From contig QKYT01000112.1 in assembly GCA_003550305.1 (NCBI GenBank), forward strand, positions 49,209 through 113,208: a stretch of 64,000 nt of DNA. Reading direction: 5' to 3'. Within the stretch, counting starts at the first letter, position 1. Each line of letters starts with the position of its first letter. This document shows, one piece after another, positions 13,022 to 23,903 of this stretch. The notes below the pieces were generated by a model. That model saw only the letters and a list, made by a program, of their open reading frames with translations, was not told the DNA's origin and ran no database searches. Position numbers and translations under genes: made by a program. Origin of the DNA: Glomus cerebriforme (Eukaryota; Glomeromycota; Glomeromycetes; Glomerales; Glomeraceae).

Positions 13022-14437
13022 GTTCACAAGATAAAAAAAATTTTTTTAAAGGTTATAATATATATAACTTTATTACACTTTGAATGAAATAATTTTTTTA
13101 TTCCTTTGTAAATATGAAAACGAAAAAAAAATTTTTTTTTTTTTGTAAACGAAAAGGGTTAATATAATAATAATAAACAAAGGAAAAATTTTTTAAAAAA
13201 AAATGAGGGTTGCTCTGTTTTATGGAGGCTTTTTTATATTGGAAATTTAATGTAACCAATTTTAGACGTGTGAACATAAAAAAAGCCTCTTATCATACCA
13301 AATTAATCTTCATGCAAAAATTTTACCCGAAAAATTCGGAAAACTCCTTTTATTTTTTTAAACATACAATTAAATTTTCCGCTGTTTATCATTAATATAT
13401 GTTTTTATGTTATAATAAGGCAACAAAGTTAAAAATATTTTTTTTTTTGAAATTTCTGGAACAAAACATAATAGGAAAATAAGTAATGATTTACGTAAAA
13501 TAAAAATAAAATAACCTTTTTTAAACTATAATTCAATATTATTTATATATAATATATAAATATATTATTGCTCTCCTGATAAAAATTGCGGCCCCTAAAA
13601 TTACGGAATAATTAAGGCGAAGACTTGATATATCTCATAATATGTAAAGTATTGAGCTCTAATATCTTTTTAATTAATTCTTTCATCTTTTCATCTTTTA
13701 AATGAATACCTTTTTGATAAATATAATAAACATAATGCAATGCAAGCACAGAACAGGATTTACATCTGGTCGAACTTTTCTTCTTTTTTCTTCTTTATAA
13801 TTCCGATTGATGATAAGCATCTGACATTTGTAAATATTTCCTTAAATGAAAATATCTAATTCAACACTTTCGCTTTCGGTTTAAATTAATGATAACCAAT
13901 CAAATTGCAAACTTATTTTTGTTAATCCGTTTATATATGGAAGAAAATCTACTGGTATTATTAATTAACAAAAACGCCTCACTATGTTTTTGTCTAAAAA
14001 AAAAAATGTACTATCAAGTGATTTTTTGATGCGTTTTCAATTTCATTTTTTCCATTTTTATTAATTTATCAATTTAAATTTTAACTATCTTTCTTTCCTG
14101 TACAAGACTGTTTTTTTAAATCATATGTGAATCGTTAATTAATAATTTTAAGTAAGTACAACATTCGTGATTTTCCGTAAATAATAACAAATTAACTTTT
14201 ATAGTTAGTTTATTTAATTAAAAATGACATAACTCAGGGGGATCATGATTCATGACCTCATGTACCCGTGATTCTCCTTACCTTATTGAGGTTAAAAATA
14301 AATTGTGGGCCAAGATTTCAACTTAGCAACCTTGGCACATTGCTTGAATGGTATTATTATTTATTATAAATATTGGTCAAGTAATTCATTAATTTCGACA
14401 ATATATATATGTATCTTTTTTTTTTTGAATTTCAATT
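13022..14437. other. Intergenic region between divergent genes, no gene seen
   Basis: This spacer is the shared upstream region of the dsRNA-binding-like gene (leftward) and the LIM gene (rightward). It is AT-rich with A/T runs. A 61-codon frame at 13,210-13,395 has no features I can support. Confidence 0.55.
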
Positions 14438-16250
14438 ATGTCATTCTTAACAAGAGAACAACTTGGTAAGGAATCCATTTCTTTTTATGAATTCCTTTAA
14501 AAAAAAAAAAATTTTTTTTTATTAATAATCTATTTTTGTATTACAGACAAATACGTGAAAGATTTAGCATCAAAGACGCCAAAAACGACGTCTTTAAATA
14601 CGCGATCAAAAAGTCCTCCTTTATCAAAAGTGCCTCCAAGTAATTCACCAAGTTCTTCAACAACTAGTTCTTCAATATCAACGGCCGAAAAAAAAGTTGG
14701 TGTTCTTTATGGACCACGATCACCACCTCCTTCTAATCGTAATAGTTTAACTGCTACTACATCTAGAACTTCTGTTAATAATAGTAATAATGATGATGTT
14801 AATGAAAATTCATCATTGAATGAAATTAAAACTACTCCATTTACAGCACAAGATCCACCTTCAAATAATTCCTCAATTATATCTTCAAATGAATCTAATT
14901 CTAATGATGATAAAGAACAAAAATCAAAATATAAAAGTATTGATGAAATAGTAAATGATCTTTCCTATCCTATGGAAACTAAATTATCATTTAAACCTAC
15001 TACTTCACCTCCTCAGTCTAAAGGTAGCAATAATATGCCACCTCCAAGAGGTACGGATGACCCAACAAAAGGCAGTTATGTTTTATCTGCTGCGTTTAGA
15101 TCATCTTATGGTGCAGCATCTAGAACACCGAGCGTAAAGAAGCCAGTTATACAACCTTCACCGAAACAAGAACAACATGAAATTGCGTCGAATAAAAAAC
15201 GTGATTCAGCAATACAAGAATTACAAAGTCGTTCTGATACAAATTGGAGTGCTCGATATGATGAAGCTCAACAAAAATATCCTCCTTTGAGTAAATTAGA
15301 TAAAGATAAAGAAATTCCTTCTCCGCCCTCTTCTCCTTTACAAAAACAAAATAAAAACAATGTTACCACGGGAGAAAATTCTCCAAAAAGTTCTAGTCCT
15401 TTAACAACTTCAACTTCTAATAGTACTCGTCCAACTTCAATATCATCATTACTGGATTGTGCTGCTTGTGGAAAATCTATATCGGGTAATGTATTATCTG
15501 CTATGGATAAAAAATGGCACCCTGATCATTTCGTTTGTAAAAAATGTGGTATCCCCTTGGAACATGTAGCTTTCTTTGAAAAGGATGGTAATCCTTATTG
15601 TCACTTGGATTTTCATGAGTTATTTAGTCCCAGGTGTGGTTATTGTGAAACACCTATTGAAGGAGTATGTTTTAAAATTTTCAAAGTATATTTTATATTT
15701 GTTGAATTTATTAATTAAAATATTTTTATTAATTTTTAATAGCAAGTTTTAAATGCTCTTGGAAAATCATGGCACCCGGGACATTTCTTTTGTAGAGAAT
15801 GTGGTAATCCTTTTGAAGGTGGTTTCATGGTTCATGATGGTTTTCCATATTGTGAAAAAGATTGGTCGAAATTATTTGGTTAGCGTAATATTTAATCATT
15901 ATTATTATTTTTTTTTAAAAAAAAAAAATGATAAAATAATAATATAATTTTTTTTTTAAATAATTTAGCTCCAAAATGTAAAGGATGCAAAGAAAATATC
16001 AAAGGAGAATTTATGAAAGCTTTAGAAGGAATGTGGCATAGAGATTGTTTTGTTTGCGTGGTTTGTAAATTTAATTGTTTTAATATATTATACTGTTACT
16101 TTTTATTTTTATTTTATTTTATTTTACTAATTTTATATTATTTCTTTTTTATAGACTTGCAAAAAACCTTTTTATAGTTCATATTATTACATTTTTGAGG
16201 GAAAACCATACTGTGATGAACATTATAGAAATTTATTATCTACTAATTAA
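14438..16250 (+). CDS. Paxillin-like protein with three LIM domains
   Basis: Predicted 489-residue protein. Five exons: 14438-14465, 14547-15664, 15743-15878, 15969-16060, 16155-16250 (1,470 nt, all GT-AG). The first ~310 residues are Ser/Pro/Asn-rich and disordered. Three C-terminal LIM double zinc fingers follow, at about 314-371 (CAACGKS...), 373-430 (CGYCETPIEG...) and 433-484 (CKGCKENIKG...), each with the expected CxxC...WHxxCFxC...YC pattern. This disordered-tail-plus-LIM architecture matches fungal paxillin homologues such as fission yeast Pxl1, which act at the actomyosin ring and polarity sites; a myosin II gene lies 21 kb away, though not linked. The start ATG is in a short first exon whose MSFLTREQL joins in phase to the main exon. 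LIM assignment is very secure; the paxillin orthology is likely but not proven. Confidence 0.9.
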
Positions 16251-16438
16251 ATACATTATTATTTTATTGGTCATTAGCGGATTTTTATTTTTATTATTAT
16301 ATATTATTATTGAACATTCTTACAAAAAAATTAATTATTTAACAAAATTATAATCTTTGTGATGGTAATAGGTTGGCTGGGTATTAGATATAATTAATGA
16401 TTATTTTAATAATAAAAAAGGGATCCAAATCATTTGAT

Positions 16439-18264
16439 CTAAATTTCCTCAATCAAGTTAATTTCATGTTCATTAGTATCTTTCTTATTCTTCATAAACA
16501 TTTCAATGTTGTTTTGATCTTTCTTATAATCTTTTACTTCTTTTAACTGTTCTTGTCTTTCTAATTCTATACCTTCCCTTAAAGTTTCTAAAAATGATGA
16601 ACCCAATTGTTGAGACAAATAATTAACGTATACTATGTAAAAATAAATTTTCTTTTCTGTTAAAAATAATTTTTGTTCAATCTTTCCTTTTTTAAAAGAT
16701 TTTTTTGTTATTACAGTACTTCCAACTTGTTGAAATAATCTATATAAATCTGATAAAGCCGCCAAAACATTGTTGACTGAAGAAAGTAAATTAATGATAT
16801 CATCTAAAATAAGATACGAAAATTCATGTGGTTGACTATAAATAGGATTCTAAATAATAATAATAATAATAATAAAAGAACATTTGTCTAAGTAAATGAA
16901 TAAAAAATTATTAACATATATTATAACAAATAAAATAATCAAACCTGAATAGTTAATGAAGAACTTGCAGCAATAGCTTGAGATATACTTTCATATATCA
17001 GATTTTCATTAGTTGCTAAAATAGGAGATAAATCCCATACTATTTTACAAGATTCTTCGGGAATTTCAAAAATATCTCCATTAAACGTACGACAAGTATA
17101 TGCATAAGCATATCTATTTACAATTAAATTTTTGTTAAGGAATTTATCAAATAATGAAAAATATAATTTTTACATAAATCGTGTGGAAAAAAAACAATAT
17201 GAAATTATAAAGGATACAGTATGTTTAATAAATTTAAGGACATTGCGGGATTCGGTGTCGTTTTAATTAAATCTTCTAAATTTTTAATATCCGTTAAAAT
17301 AGGGGGTCTATCGGCAATATTACCACCGCTATCATCACTATCATAATCACAATCATCTTCATTTTCGTTTAATTCGATTATTTTTGATGATAAAATTTCT
17401 TTTTTACGATTATTATATTCTGTCGTTTTTTCCCACCATGGTTTCCATAAAAGAAATTCATCTGCTAATTCAAAAAGACCTGATCTTCCTTTAACATATT
17501 TTTGTTCAAATTCTTCTCTTTCTATTGGTGTTAATTTACTCCAAACTGTGTCGAAATCTGCGGAAGCTATTAAAACATATATACTAAATAATCAGACAAT
17601 ATATCTGTTATGAAATTTTTTTTTAAAGTGAGTCAAGTTATTCTTACCAAGATCAATATCTTTAAATCGCTCTGAAATATCATTTTCAACTATATCTTTT
17701 AAAAAAAGAGAGATTTCAAAACTATTATTTTAATTCATTATAATAAATAATATTAAGCTTTCTTTTGTTAATTAATAATCTACCATTATCGTTTAATTCC
17801 ATTTCTTCTCTTGCCATTTCATCACTTTCTTTTTCAAATTTATTCAACATATTCAACATTTTTTGTTTCTGATCATCATCCACTCGTTGAGATTTTATTT
17901 CTTCAATTACACTATCTTTATAAAAAGATTCCGTACAATGTGAATGGATCTAAATAGAATATAAAAGATTGCATTCTCTTAAAAAAAAACATTGATTATG
18001 ATAAGTAATACTTAAAAATTTACCTCATTCTTGTAACAACTTAAAGAACAATATTTAATATTACATCGAGGACATGTATATTTTGATACTTGTTTCTTAC
18101 ATCTAAAAGAATAAAAATAAACAAATAAAGTTTGAAAACCCCACAGAAAAGGGATTTACGAGGATAAAAATGAAAAATAAAATTTACATGGCACAAATTC
18201 GTGTATTACTTTCTTGTAATTCATCATCAGAATCATAAGATCTTAAATTAAATAATTCTGACAT
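16439..18264 (-). CDS. ZNHIT2: Zinc finger HIT domain protein, ZNHIT2-like
   Basis: Predicted 432-residue protein. Seven exons: 18264-18188, 18102-18024, 17949-17784, 17695-17648, 17566-17218, 17113-16945, 16849-16439 (1,299 nt). Near the N-terminus a HIT-type zinc finger supplies Cys24/27, Cys36/39, Cys44/48 and His54/Cys57, following the pattern CxxC-CPRCNIKYCSLSCY. A middle region contains LTPIEREEFEQKYVKG and WKPWWEK, and is followed by a YAYAYTCRTFNGD segment as in ZNHIT2 proteins. ZNHIT2 is known to bridge the R2TP/RUVBL chaperone complex to the U5 snRNP protein PRPF8. The gene is convergent with the LIM gene, with only 188 bp between the stop codons, so transcripts may overlap. The zinc finger could fit other HIT proteins, but the rest of the protein favours ZNHIT2. 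Confidence 0.85.
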
Positions 18265-19149
18265 TTTTTTTTAACTTCTCTTTTTGCGTAGTATAAAAAA
18301 GATGATTTATTTTTTCAGTGAACCGATGGTAAATTTCAGATTTTTGATTGGCTTAATGCATTTTCGGTTAATTTCAGCCAGTACTGCTATGTAATTTTAA
18401 TGCTGATTTAATAGCTAATTATAAATTGGATAAGATATTGTATCCCAAAATCTGGCAGAAATTATAGTATAGTGCTAGCCAAAATTTATCATAATTTACT
18501 GTGCTTTAAGTTCTGAATACATTTCTATTAAAATATGCTTACTTTATTCAAAGTCAAGATATAAACTTACAAAAAGAAAATTCAAATCCAAAGCTATAGT
18601 TAAAGTTAACTTAATAATTAGAGCTCTTGAATTTTCAGATTTGGATTAAATCAGATAACTCAAGTTGAATTATGAGTTAAATATATCAAAAATAAAATAT
18701 CTTAGCATTTAGTAATTATAGAATAATAGCTTATTGGATTTATTTTATCAAAATAAATTTAATGGTAGTTAAATCATTCAAATAGGAATAATATTTATAT
18801 ATTTATTGAAATAGATTACTTTGATGTTTTATATAATATATATCTAAATATTTTTAAATTAATACAAAAAAATCTCAAAAATTAATATCTTAGTAACTAG
18901 TAATTTTAGAAAGATAAAATATAATTTATTAGATTTATTTTAATAAGATGAATCTTATAGTAGTTTCATTTTAATAGAATTAGTATTTATAAAGATTTAA
19001 TATCTTAAAGATTTTAATTAAAAATTCAAATTGGAATAGATTAGATTAAAATATAATTCAATCCAAATTTTTGATTCAGATTAGATCAAATCATTTAAAT
19101 ATTTAAATTAATTTGATTTGATTAGTAGTAGTATTAGTAGTACTAAACT
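18265..19149. other. AT-rich spacer at the edge of the transposon block
   Basis: Contains the upstream region of the ZNHIT2-like gene, then sequence that becomes extremely AT-rich and repetitive. Degenerate CAGATTTGGATTAAATC-like motifs near 18,640 and 19,070-19,130 resemble the AGATCTGATC-rich ends of the element at 22.6-23.8 kb. No gene seen. Confidence 0.45.
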
Positions 19150-19500
19150 AAGGAGTTCTAGTACAAATACTTCATAATCTCTATTTTATCCAAAAGCCTA
19201 TTTTCTGAGACAGATGTCATATGACCTTCAATTCTCTCTAGAACCTATTTTCTGGTACAGATGCTTCATAATCTTAGGAGTCTATTTTCTAGAATAAAAA
19301 TTTAGTCATACCTTTCAAAGTCTTACCAAAAATACAGATGTACCTTAAAGTCTTACCAAAAATATAGGTATACTACTTAAAATCTTACTAAAAATACAGA
19401 CATACCTCCAAAATTTTACTAAAAATATAGATATATTTTCTAAAGTTTTACCAAAAAATGTAAGTATATTTCTGAAGTCTTACCAAAATTTCAAATCTAA
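19150..19500. repeat. Two adjacent tandem repeats (about 50-60 bp and about 32 bp units)
   Basis: From about 19,190 the phrase CCTATTTTCTGGTACAGATG recurs three times in degenerate form. From 19,321 to about 19,500 six units of 30-32 bp follow, each starting TCTTACCAAAAATACAGA, at about 19,321, 19,351, 19,383, 19,415, 19,447 and 19,479. Units differ mainly by transitions. No reading frame is preserved. Confidence 0.75.
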
Positions 19501-20531
19501 TTCTGCTACTTCACAAAGCCTTAAAATATAACCTGATATAATATTGGTTTATATAATAGTCTCTTATATAATCAGGATACTATCTATTAGCAGAACTAGT
19601 AGGTTATCATATTTATTACATGGAATGTAAGATTTTACTTTCCAATGTAATTTACATTCATTAGGATGCATATAGTATCATTCACAAAGTTTATTAGAAT
19701 TATATAAATATAGGCAGATATACTTTCTGAGCATTTTTATTAAGGGATGAATTAATTTTTTTTTTGAAGACAAGATAATATGAAATTTTTTATTTATTAG
19801 TATATATAGTTAGAATATTATAAAAAATTTTAAATCATAATCTACTCTCTATTTGGAAAAGCATTGCCCATCATACTTATGTAATATAAGTCTTTAGAGT
19901 GAAGACTGAAAACAGAGTAATACAAAAATTTGTAGAGTCGAGTTGACATCTTGAGTTTTGTATAGTTATATAAAATGATCTACTCAAGATCATTTAGTTT
20001 TCTCATCATATAAGGTTAAAATACCGATTAACAAGATTCGCGTTAAATACTTATTTTTCCAAAGTACTCTAAAAACAAGAACTTCTTAAATACAAACTAT
20101 ACTCTAATTCTTTCTCATATTCCAGTGCTAGTACCAATAAAAAGTCTTTCAACTAGTCCATTCAAATTTTCTCTCAAATGACATACCTTTTATCCAGTTC
20201 ATCTAAATCTTCTTTTAACATAATGGATCATTAAACTAGCATAAAACATTAATAAATTTATAGAAACTGGCTGCTAGTATCAATCTTCAAAATAAGGGAT
20301 ATCCTAATCTTTACACTTAGATTTTTAAACTAGTATAAAATATTTTAAATAGAATTATAGAAGCTGCCTACTAGTATCAACCTTCAGGAAGAAAGACTAT
20401 TTAAAAAAACTAATACTAAAATATACAAGAAAAAAAAAATTACATTAAATATCTTTGTTCTTCTATCCTATCAGACCAGTTTCTAATAATGTTGCAGATG
20501 TTTTAGCTAAATCAAAATGACTACTTATACT
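19501..20531. other. Transposon-derived AT-rich sequence, no gene seen
   Basis: Degenerate sequence without an open frame of useful length. Some phrases recur, for example an AACTAGTATAAAATATT-type phrase near 20,230 and 20,330, which suggests decayed repeats. Confidence 0.4.
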
Positions 20532-20539
20532 GTCTCATT

Positions 20540-20714
20540 TATAGATGTCATCTAAATCCCAAAATCAATTTGGGTATATAGTAAAATTCCAAATTATTTT
20601 TGGCATCCCAAATTATTTTGGCACTTTACTTAATAAATTACATATAAACTAAATAAATTTATACATTTCAAATTATATTTATAACATTCCAAAATAATTT
20701 GGATGGTATCTATA
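20540..20714. mobile_element. 175-bp MITE-like element with hAT-type target-site duplication
   Basis: The left end TATAGATGTCATCTAAAT and the reverse complement of the right end, TATAGATACCATCCAAAT, match at 15 of 18 positions. Outside them lie 8-bp direct repeats, GTCTCATT at 20,532-20,539 and GTCTCATC at 20,715-20,722 (7 of 8 identical). The interior holds several CCCAAATTATTTTGG-like palindromes and no coding capacity. The 8-bp duplication and short inverted repeats are typical of non-autonomous hAT elements; the superfamily is inferred from these alone. Confidence 0.65.
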
Positions 20715-21479
20715 GTCTCATCCACAACTCTTACTTAAAAACCTTTATCATTAATATATTCAGTAGTCAATTCTTTCATAAAGGTATGAATTAATTAATT
20801 AAACAAAAAAATTTTATAATGTATTATATATTAATCAGTAGTATATTTAATTCAATGAGCAACTAAAATCAAAATACCCAAGCTTTATCAAGCAAGCTCA
20901 CTTATCAGGAAATTGAAAAGGCTTTAATTAATATAGTTAAGGCAGGTCTCTATTACAAAAAACCAAAAAATGGCAAATTTATACAAAGCTATAAAGAATA
21001 TATTAATAAATTTTAATAAGCTAAGGATCCTAAAGAGTATATAAAAAATTTAACTTTTAGAATATTTTCTAATAAAAATAAGTATAAGTCAATTATAAAT
21101 GATTATAAAGATTACTTGATATGGAAGAGACTCAAAGATTCTTAATACTGTTATGAAACTATATCAATTATATTATGAATTAACTAAAAATAATTTCATA
21201 AAAAAAGAAGAATAAGTAAATAATGAAGTAGATGACTTCCTTAACTTGTAAATACCTACTGAGATAGAAGTTCTGTATCATGTAATATAACCATAAGATT
21301 TTCCTTTATGAATAATTATTTAGTATAAAACTGACTAATTTTTTTGTACTAAGGTCTCATATATATATATAATAAATAAAAGGAGACCAATTCATATTAT
21401 CAGTATGACATTTATTATCCTCTAATTCACCCAGTTCAAGTAAATATCTTACATGAGTACTATGAAATAATTTTTCTTT

Positions 21480-22300
21480 ATTAACTTTATAGGTCTATTA
21501 TGAAACTTAAAAGGTATAGCAATAATTCATTTTTTTTTACATAACATCAGTAAGAAACATACTAAGCAAATGAGTCTTTAAATAATTAAGATTTTCAACA
21601 ATTATAGGCAAATTTTTTACCTAAACTTAAAACCTTTCAAACATATATACTAGGTTAAAAGCATCTTGTAACTAAAATAATTTTTCTTATAAAATTCAAT
21701 TATATTTTTTAATAATATCAACAGAATATTTAGATTTGGCCTTTTGAAACTTAACATTATGAGTTTGTAATATTTTTTGCATTTATCCTTAAATTCAGAT
21801 TCCTTATCAGTGATTAGCAATTTTGGTCATACAAGAGAATACTCAGAATTCTCATATATATTTATTAATACTTTTACTATAGTATTTAATGTTAATATAT
21901 CTTGCCTATTCTTAATACTGATTGGTATAAAAGTTTTATATCTTGAAGTAACATCTACAACATTAAGGCAAAAAAAGTAAGTTATATACTTTATCTTATC
22001 ATATAATATATAAAAAATATCTGCCTGATGTATCTTATTAGGAATAGTAATAGAACTAAAATTTGTATATAAAATTTACTTTGGACAAAACTTATGAATT
22101 TGATGTATAGCTTGTCTTTCAAGCCAATTTTGCACTTCAGATAAAGAAACATCATACTCACTATTTAGCAAGACTTTATGCAATTTTTTTACAATTTTCT
22201 AATAACCAGAAAGCTAGTAGTAAATTTAACATAAAACTATAATCACATTCAGTTTTTGTGCTTCATCAGATTCTATCTGTATAATAGGAATAGAGGTTTG
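21480..22300 (-). pseudogene. Decayed retroviral-type integrase (rve-like DDE core)
   Basis: The minus strand still reads as an integrase core. A first catalytic Asp lies in IPNKIHQAD (Asp codon 22,021-22,019), followed by a CLNVVDVTSRYKT strand and the second Asp in LLITDKESEF (about 21,808-21,806). The frame then shifts near 21,770 into HNVKFQKAKSKYSVDIIKKYN, where the usual third catalytic Glu (xIVExxN) reads Lys. Further downstream a WxxxLPxxVxxLN-like region is recognisable. Several TAG/TGA/TAA stops and the frameshift make it non-functional. It may derive from a Ty3/gypsy, Maverick or Ginger-type element; I cannot decide which. Its N-terminal side (DVSLSEVQNWLERQAIHQIH) matches the helical region that precedes such cores. 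Confidence 0.65.
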
Positions 22301-22302
22301 AG

Positions 22303-22637
22303 ATGAGAGTAGAGAAAGTATATTTTAAATTATTAGATAGTAATATTGAGTTGCATAAACAGCTAATTCAAGAAGAGACAGCAAATATTTTTAAAGATAA
22401 TAAAATTTATAAACTTTTAAAAAAGCTTAAGCAATGTAAGTGATATATTTCATTTTTTAAAAAAAATCTGGTTTCACATGAAGATGAAATAAAAGTGGCT
22501 AAAAGTTGAATATTAGTCTATTTCACTTGAGCTTGAAAAATGCTATGATTATTTAAACTTAAAGAAAAAGATATTAGTTATTCAGAATAATAGAATTATT
22601 TAATTAGAAGATATGATTGAGAAGCTTAAAAATCAAA
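22303..22637 (+). pseudogene. Relic coiled-coil-like ORF, interrupted by a transposon
   Basis: A 46-codon open stretch (22,303-22,443) starts MRVEKVYFKLLDSNIELHKQ and is rich in Lys, Leu and Glu in a heptad-like pattern. After stops, a similar stretch (LEDMIEKLKNQILK) runs into the left target-site duplication of the element at 22,646. If that element is removed, the frame continues beyond 23,768. It therefore looks like an older transposon gene that the repeat-bearing element inserted into. Function unknown. Confidence 0.35.
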
Positions 22638-22645
22638 TTCTTAAA

Positions 22646-23767
22646 TAGTATTCTGAAAAAAAACTGCTAATCTGAATTTGCAGATTTAATCCAAAACGGA
22701 TTCAAATCAGTTTGCAAATTTAAGATCTGTAGATCTGATTTGAATCAAATAAATCTGATCTGAATCTAATCTGATCAGATTAGATCATGGTACAAAAAAA
22801 TTCAGATCAGATCTGATCAGATTCAGATATTAAATATGATAAAATAAAAAAAAAATTTTTTTTTTATTTTTATTTTTTTTTAGAAACTTTAAAGATGGAA
22901 TCTGAATAACTAAATGAAAGTTTCTGAATGAACTAAAGGTAAGTTCCTTTTTTTTTTTACTTTATTTTTTTTTAGAAAAAGTAATTAATGTTCTCTTTTC
23001 TCTTTTTTTAGGAAATTAGACGAATGGATGAAGCTGAATGAACGGAACTTGAATAAATAAATTAAGAGATTTAGTTCATTCATTTCTTTCATTTTTTTGC
23101 TTTCAGAAAACATAATTAATATTTCCCTTCTCTTTTTTTTAGGAAATTGGATGAATGGACAAAGTTGAATGACTGGAATCTTGGACGAATGTAAGTTCAT
23201 TCTTTTTTTACTTTATTAATTATTAGGAAAAGTAATTAACATTTCTTTTTCTCTTTTTTTTTAGGAAATCAGATGAATGGATGAAGCTGAATAAATGAAA
23301 CTCAAACGAATAAACTAAAAGGTTAGTTTATTCATTTCTTTCATTTTTTTTACTTTTAGGAAATATAATTAATATCTTTCTTCTCTTTTTTTAGGAAACT
23401 GAATGAACAGATAAAGCTAAATGAACAGAACTTGAATGAATGAATTAAGAGGTTAGTTCGTTCATTTCTTTTTATTTTTTTATTTTCAGAAAATGTAATT
23501 AACATCTTTCTTTTCTTATTTTTAGGAAACTGAATAAATGAACGAAGCTGAATAAATGGAACTTGAATGAATGAATTAAGAAGTTAGTTCATTCATTTTT
23601 TTTTATTTTTTTACTTTTAGAAAACATAATTAATATCTTCCTTCTCTTTTTTTTAGGAAATCAAATGAATAATTAGATTCAGATCAGTTCAGATCTGTTT
23701 TAGACCAGATTCAAATCAGACTAGATTTAAATCAAATCTGATTTAAACCAATCTGTTCAGAATACTA
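22646..23767. mobile_element. 1,122-bp non-autonomous element (hAT-like ends) carrying an exon/intron-like tandem array
   Basis: The ends are a perfect 12-bp inverted repeat, TAGTATTCTGAA at 22,646-22,657 and TTCAGAATACTA at 23,756-23,767. They are flanked by a perfect 8-bp direct repeat, TTCTTAAA at 22,638-22,645 and 23,768-23,775. Inside each end is a cluster of AGATCTGATC / CAGATCTGA subterminal motifs in both orientations. The middle is the tandem array described separately. It has no transposase frame. The 8-bp duplication and TAG-initial ends fit the hAT superfamily; mobilisation by a hAT transposase elsewhere is inferred. Confidence 0.85.
22884..23680 (+). repeat. Tandem array of 122-131-bp units resembling exon plus intron
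   Basis: Seven acceptor-like ends, each a polypyrimidine tract followed by AG, lie at about 22,882, 23,010, 23,141, 23,263, 23,393, 23,524 and 23,655. After each comes a 48-55-nt exon-like segment (GAAATTAGACGAATGGATGA and variants), then a donor-like GTAAGTTC or GTTAGTTC at for example 22,939 and 23,191. An intron-like stretch of about 73 nt with TAATTAAC/TAATTAAT before the pyrimidine tract follows. In one unit (about 23,060) the donor has decayed. Whether any copy is transcribed or spliced is unknown. Confidence 0.8.
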
Positions 23768-23903
23768 TTCTTAAAATAATTGCAAAAAATTCATTTCACA
23801 ATCAAAAGAAAAGGATATGACTCAACCTAATGCAAATAATACGATTAATACCATTTTGGGTATTCATTAGACTATATCAACTAATCTGCAAAGTATTCAT
23901 ATA

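Noticed and set aside
23012..23660. Reading the 22.9-23.7 kb array as a real multi-exon gene
   Set aside because: Exon-like segments contain stops in all frames I tried (TGAATGA words), lengths vary and one donor is lost; better explained as repeat cargo of a transposon.
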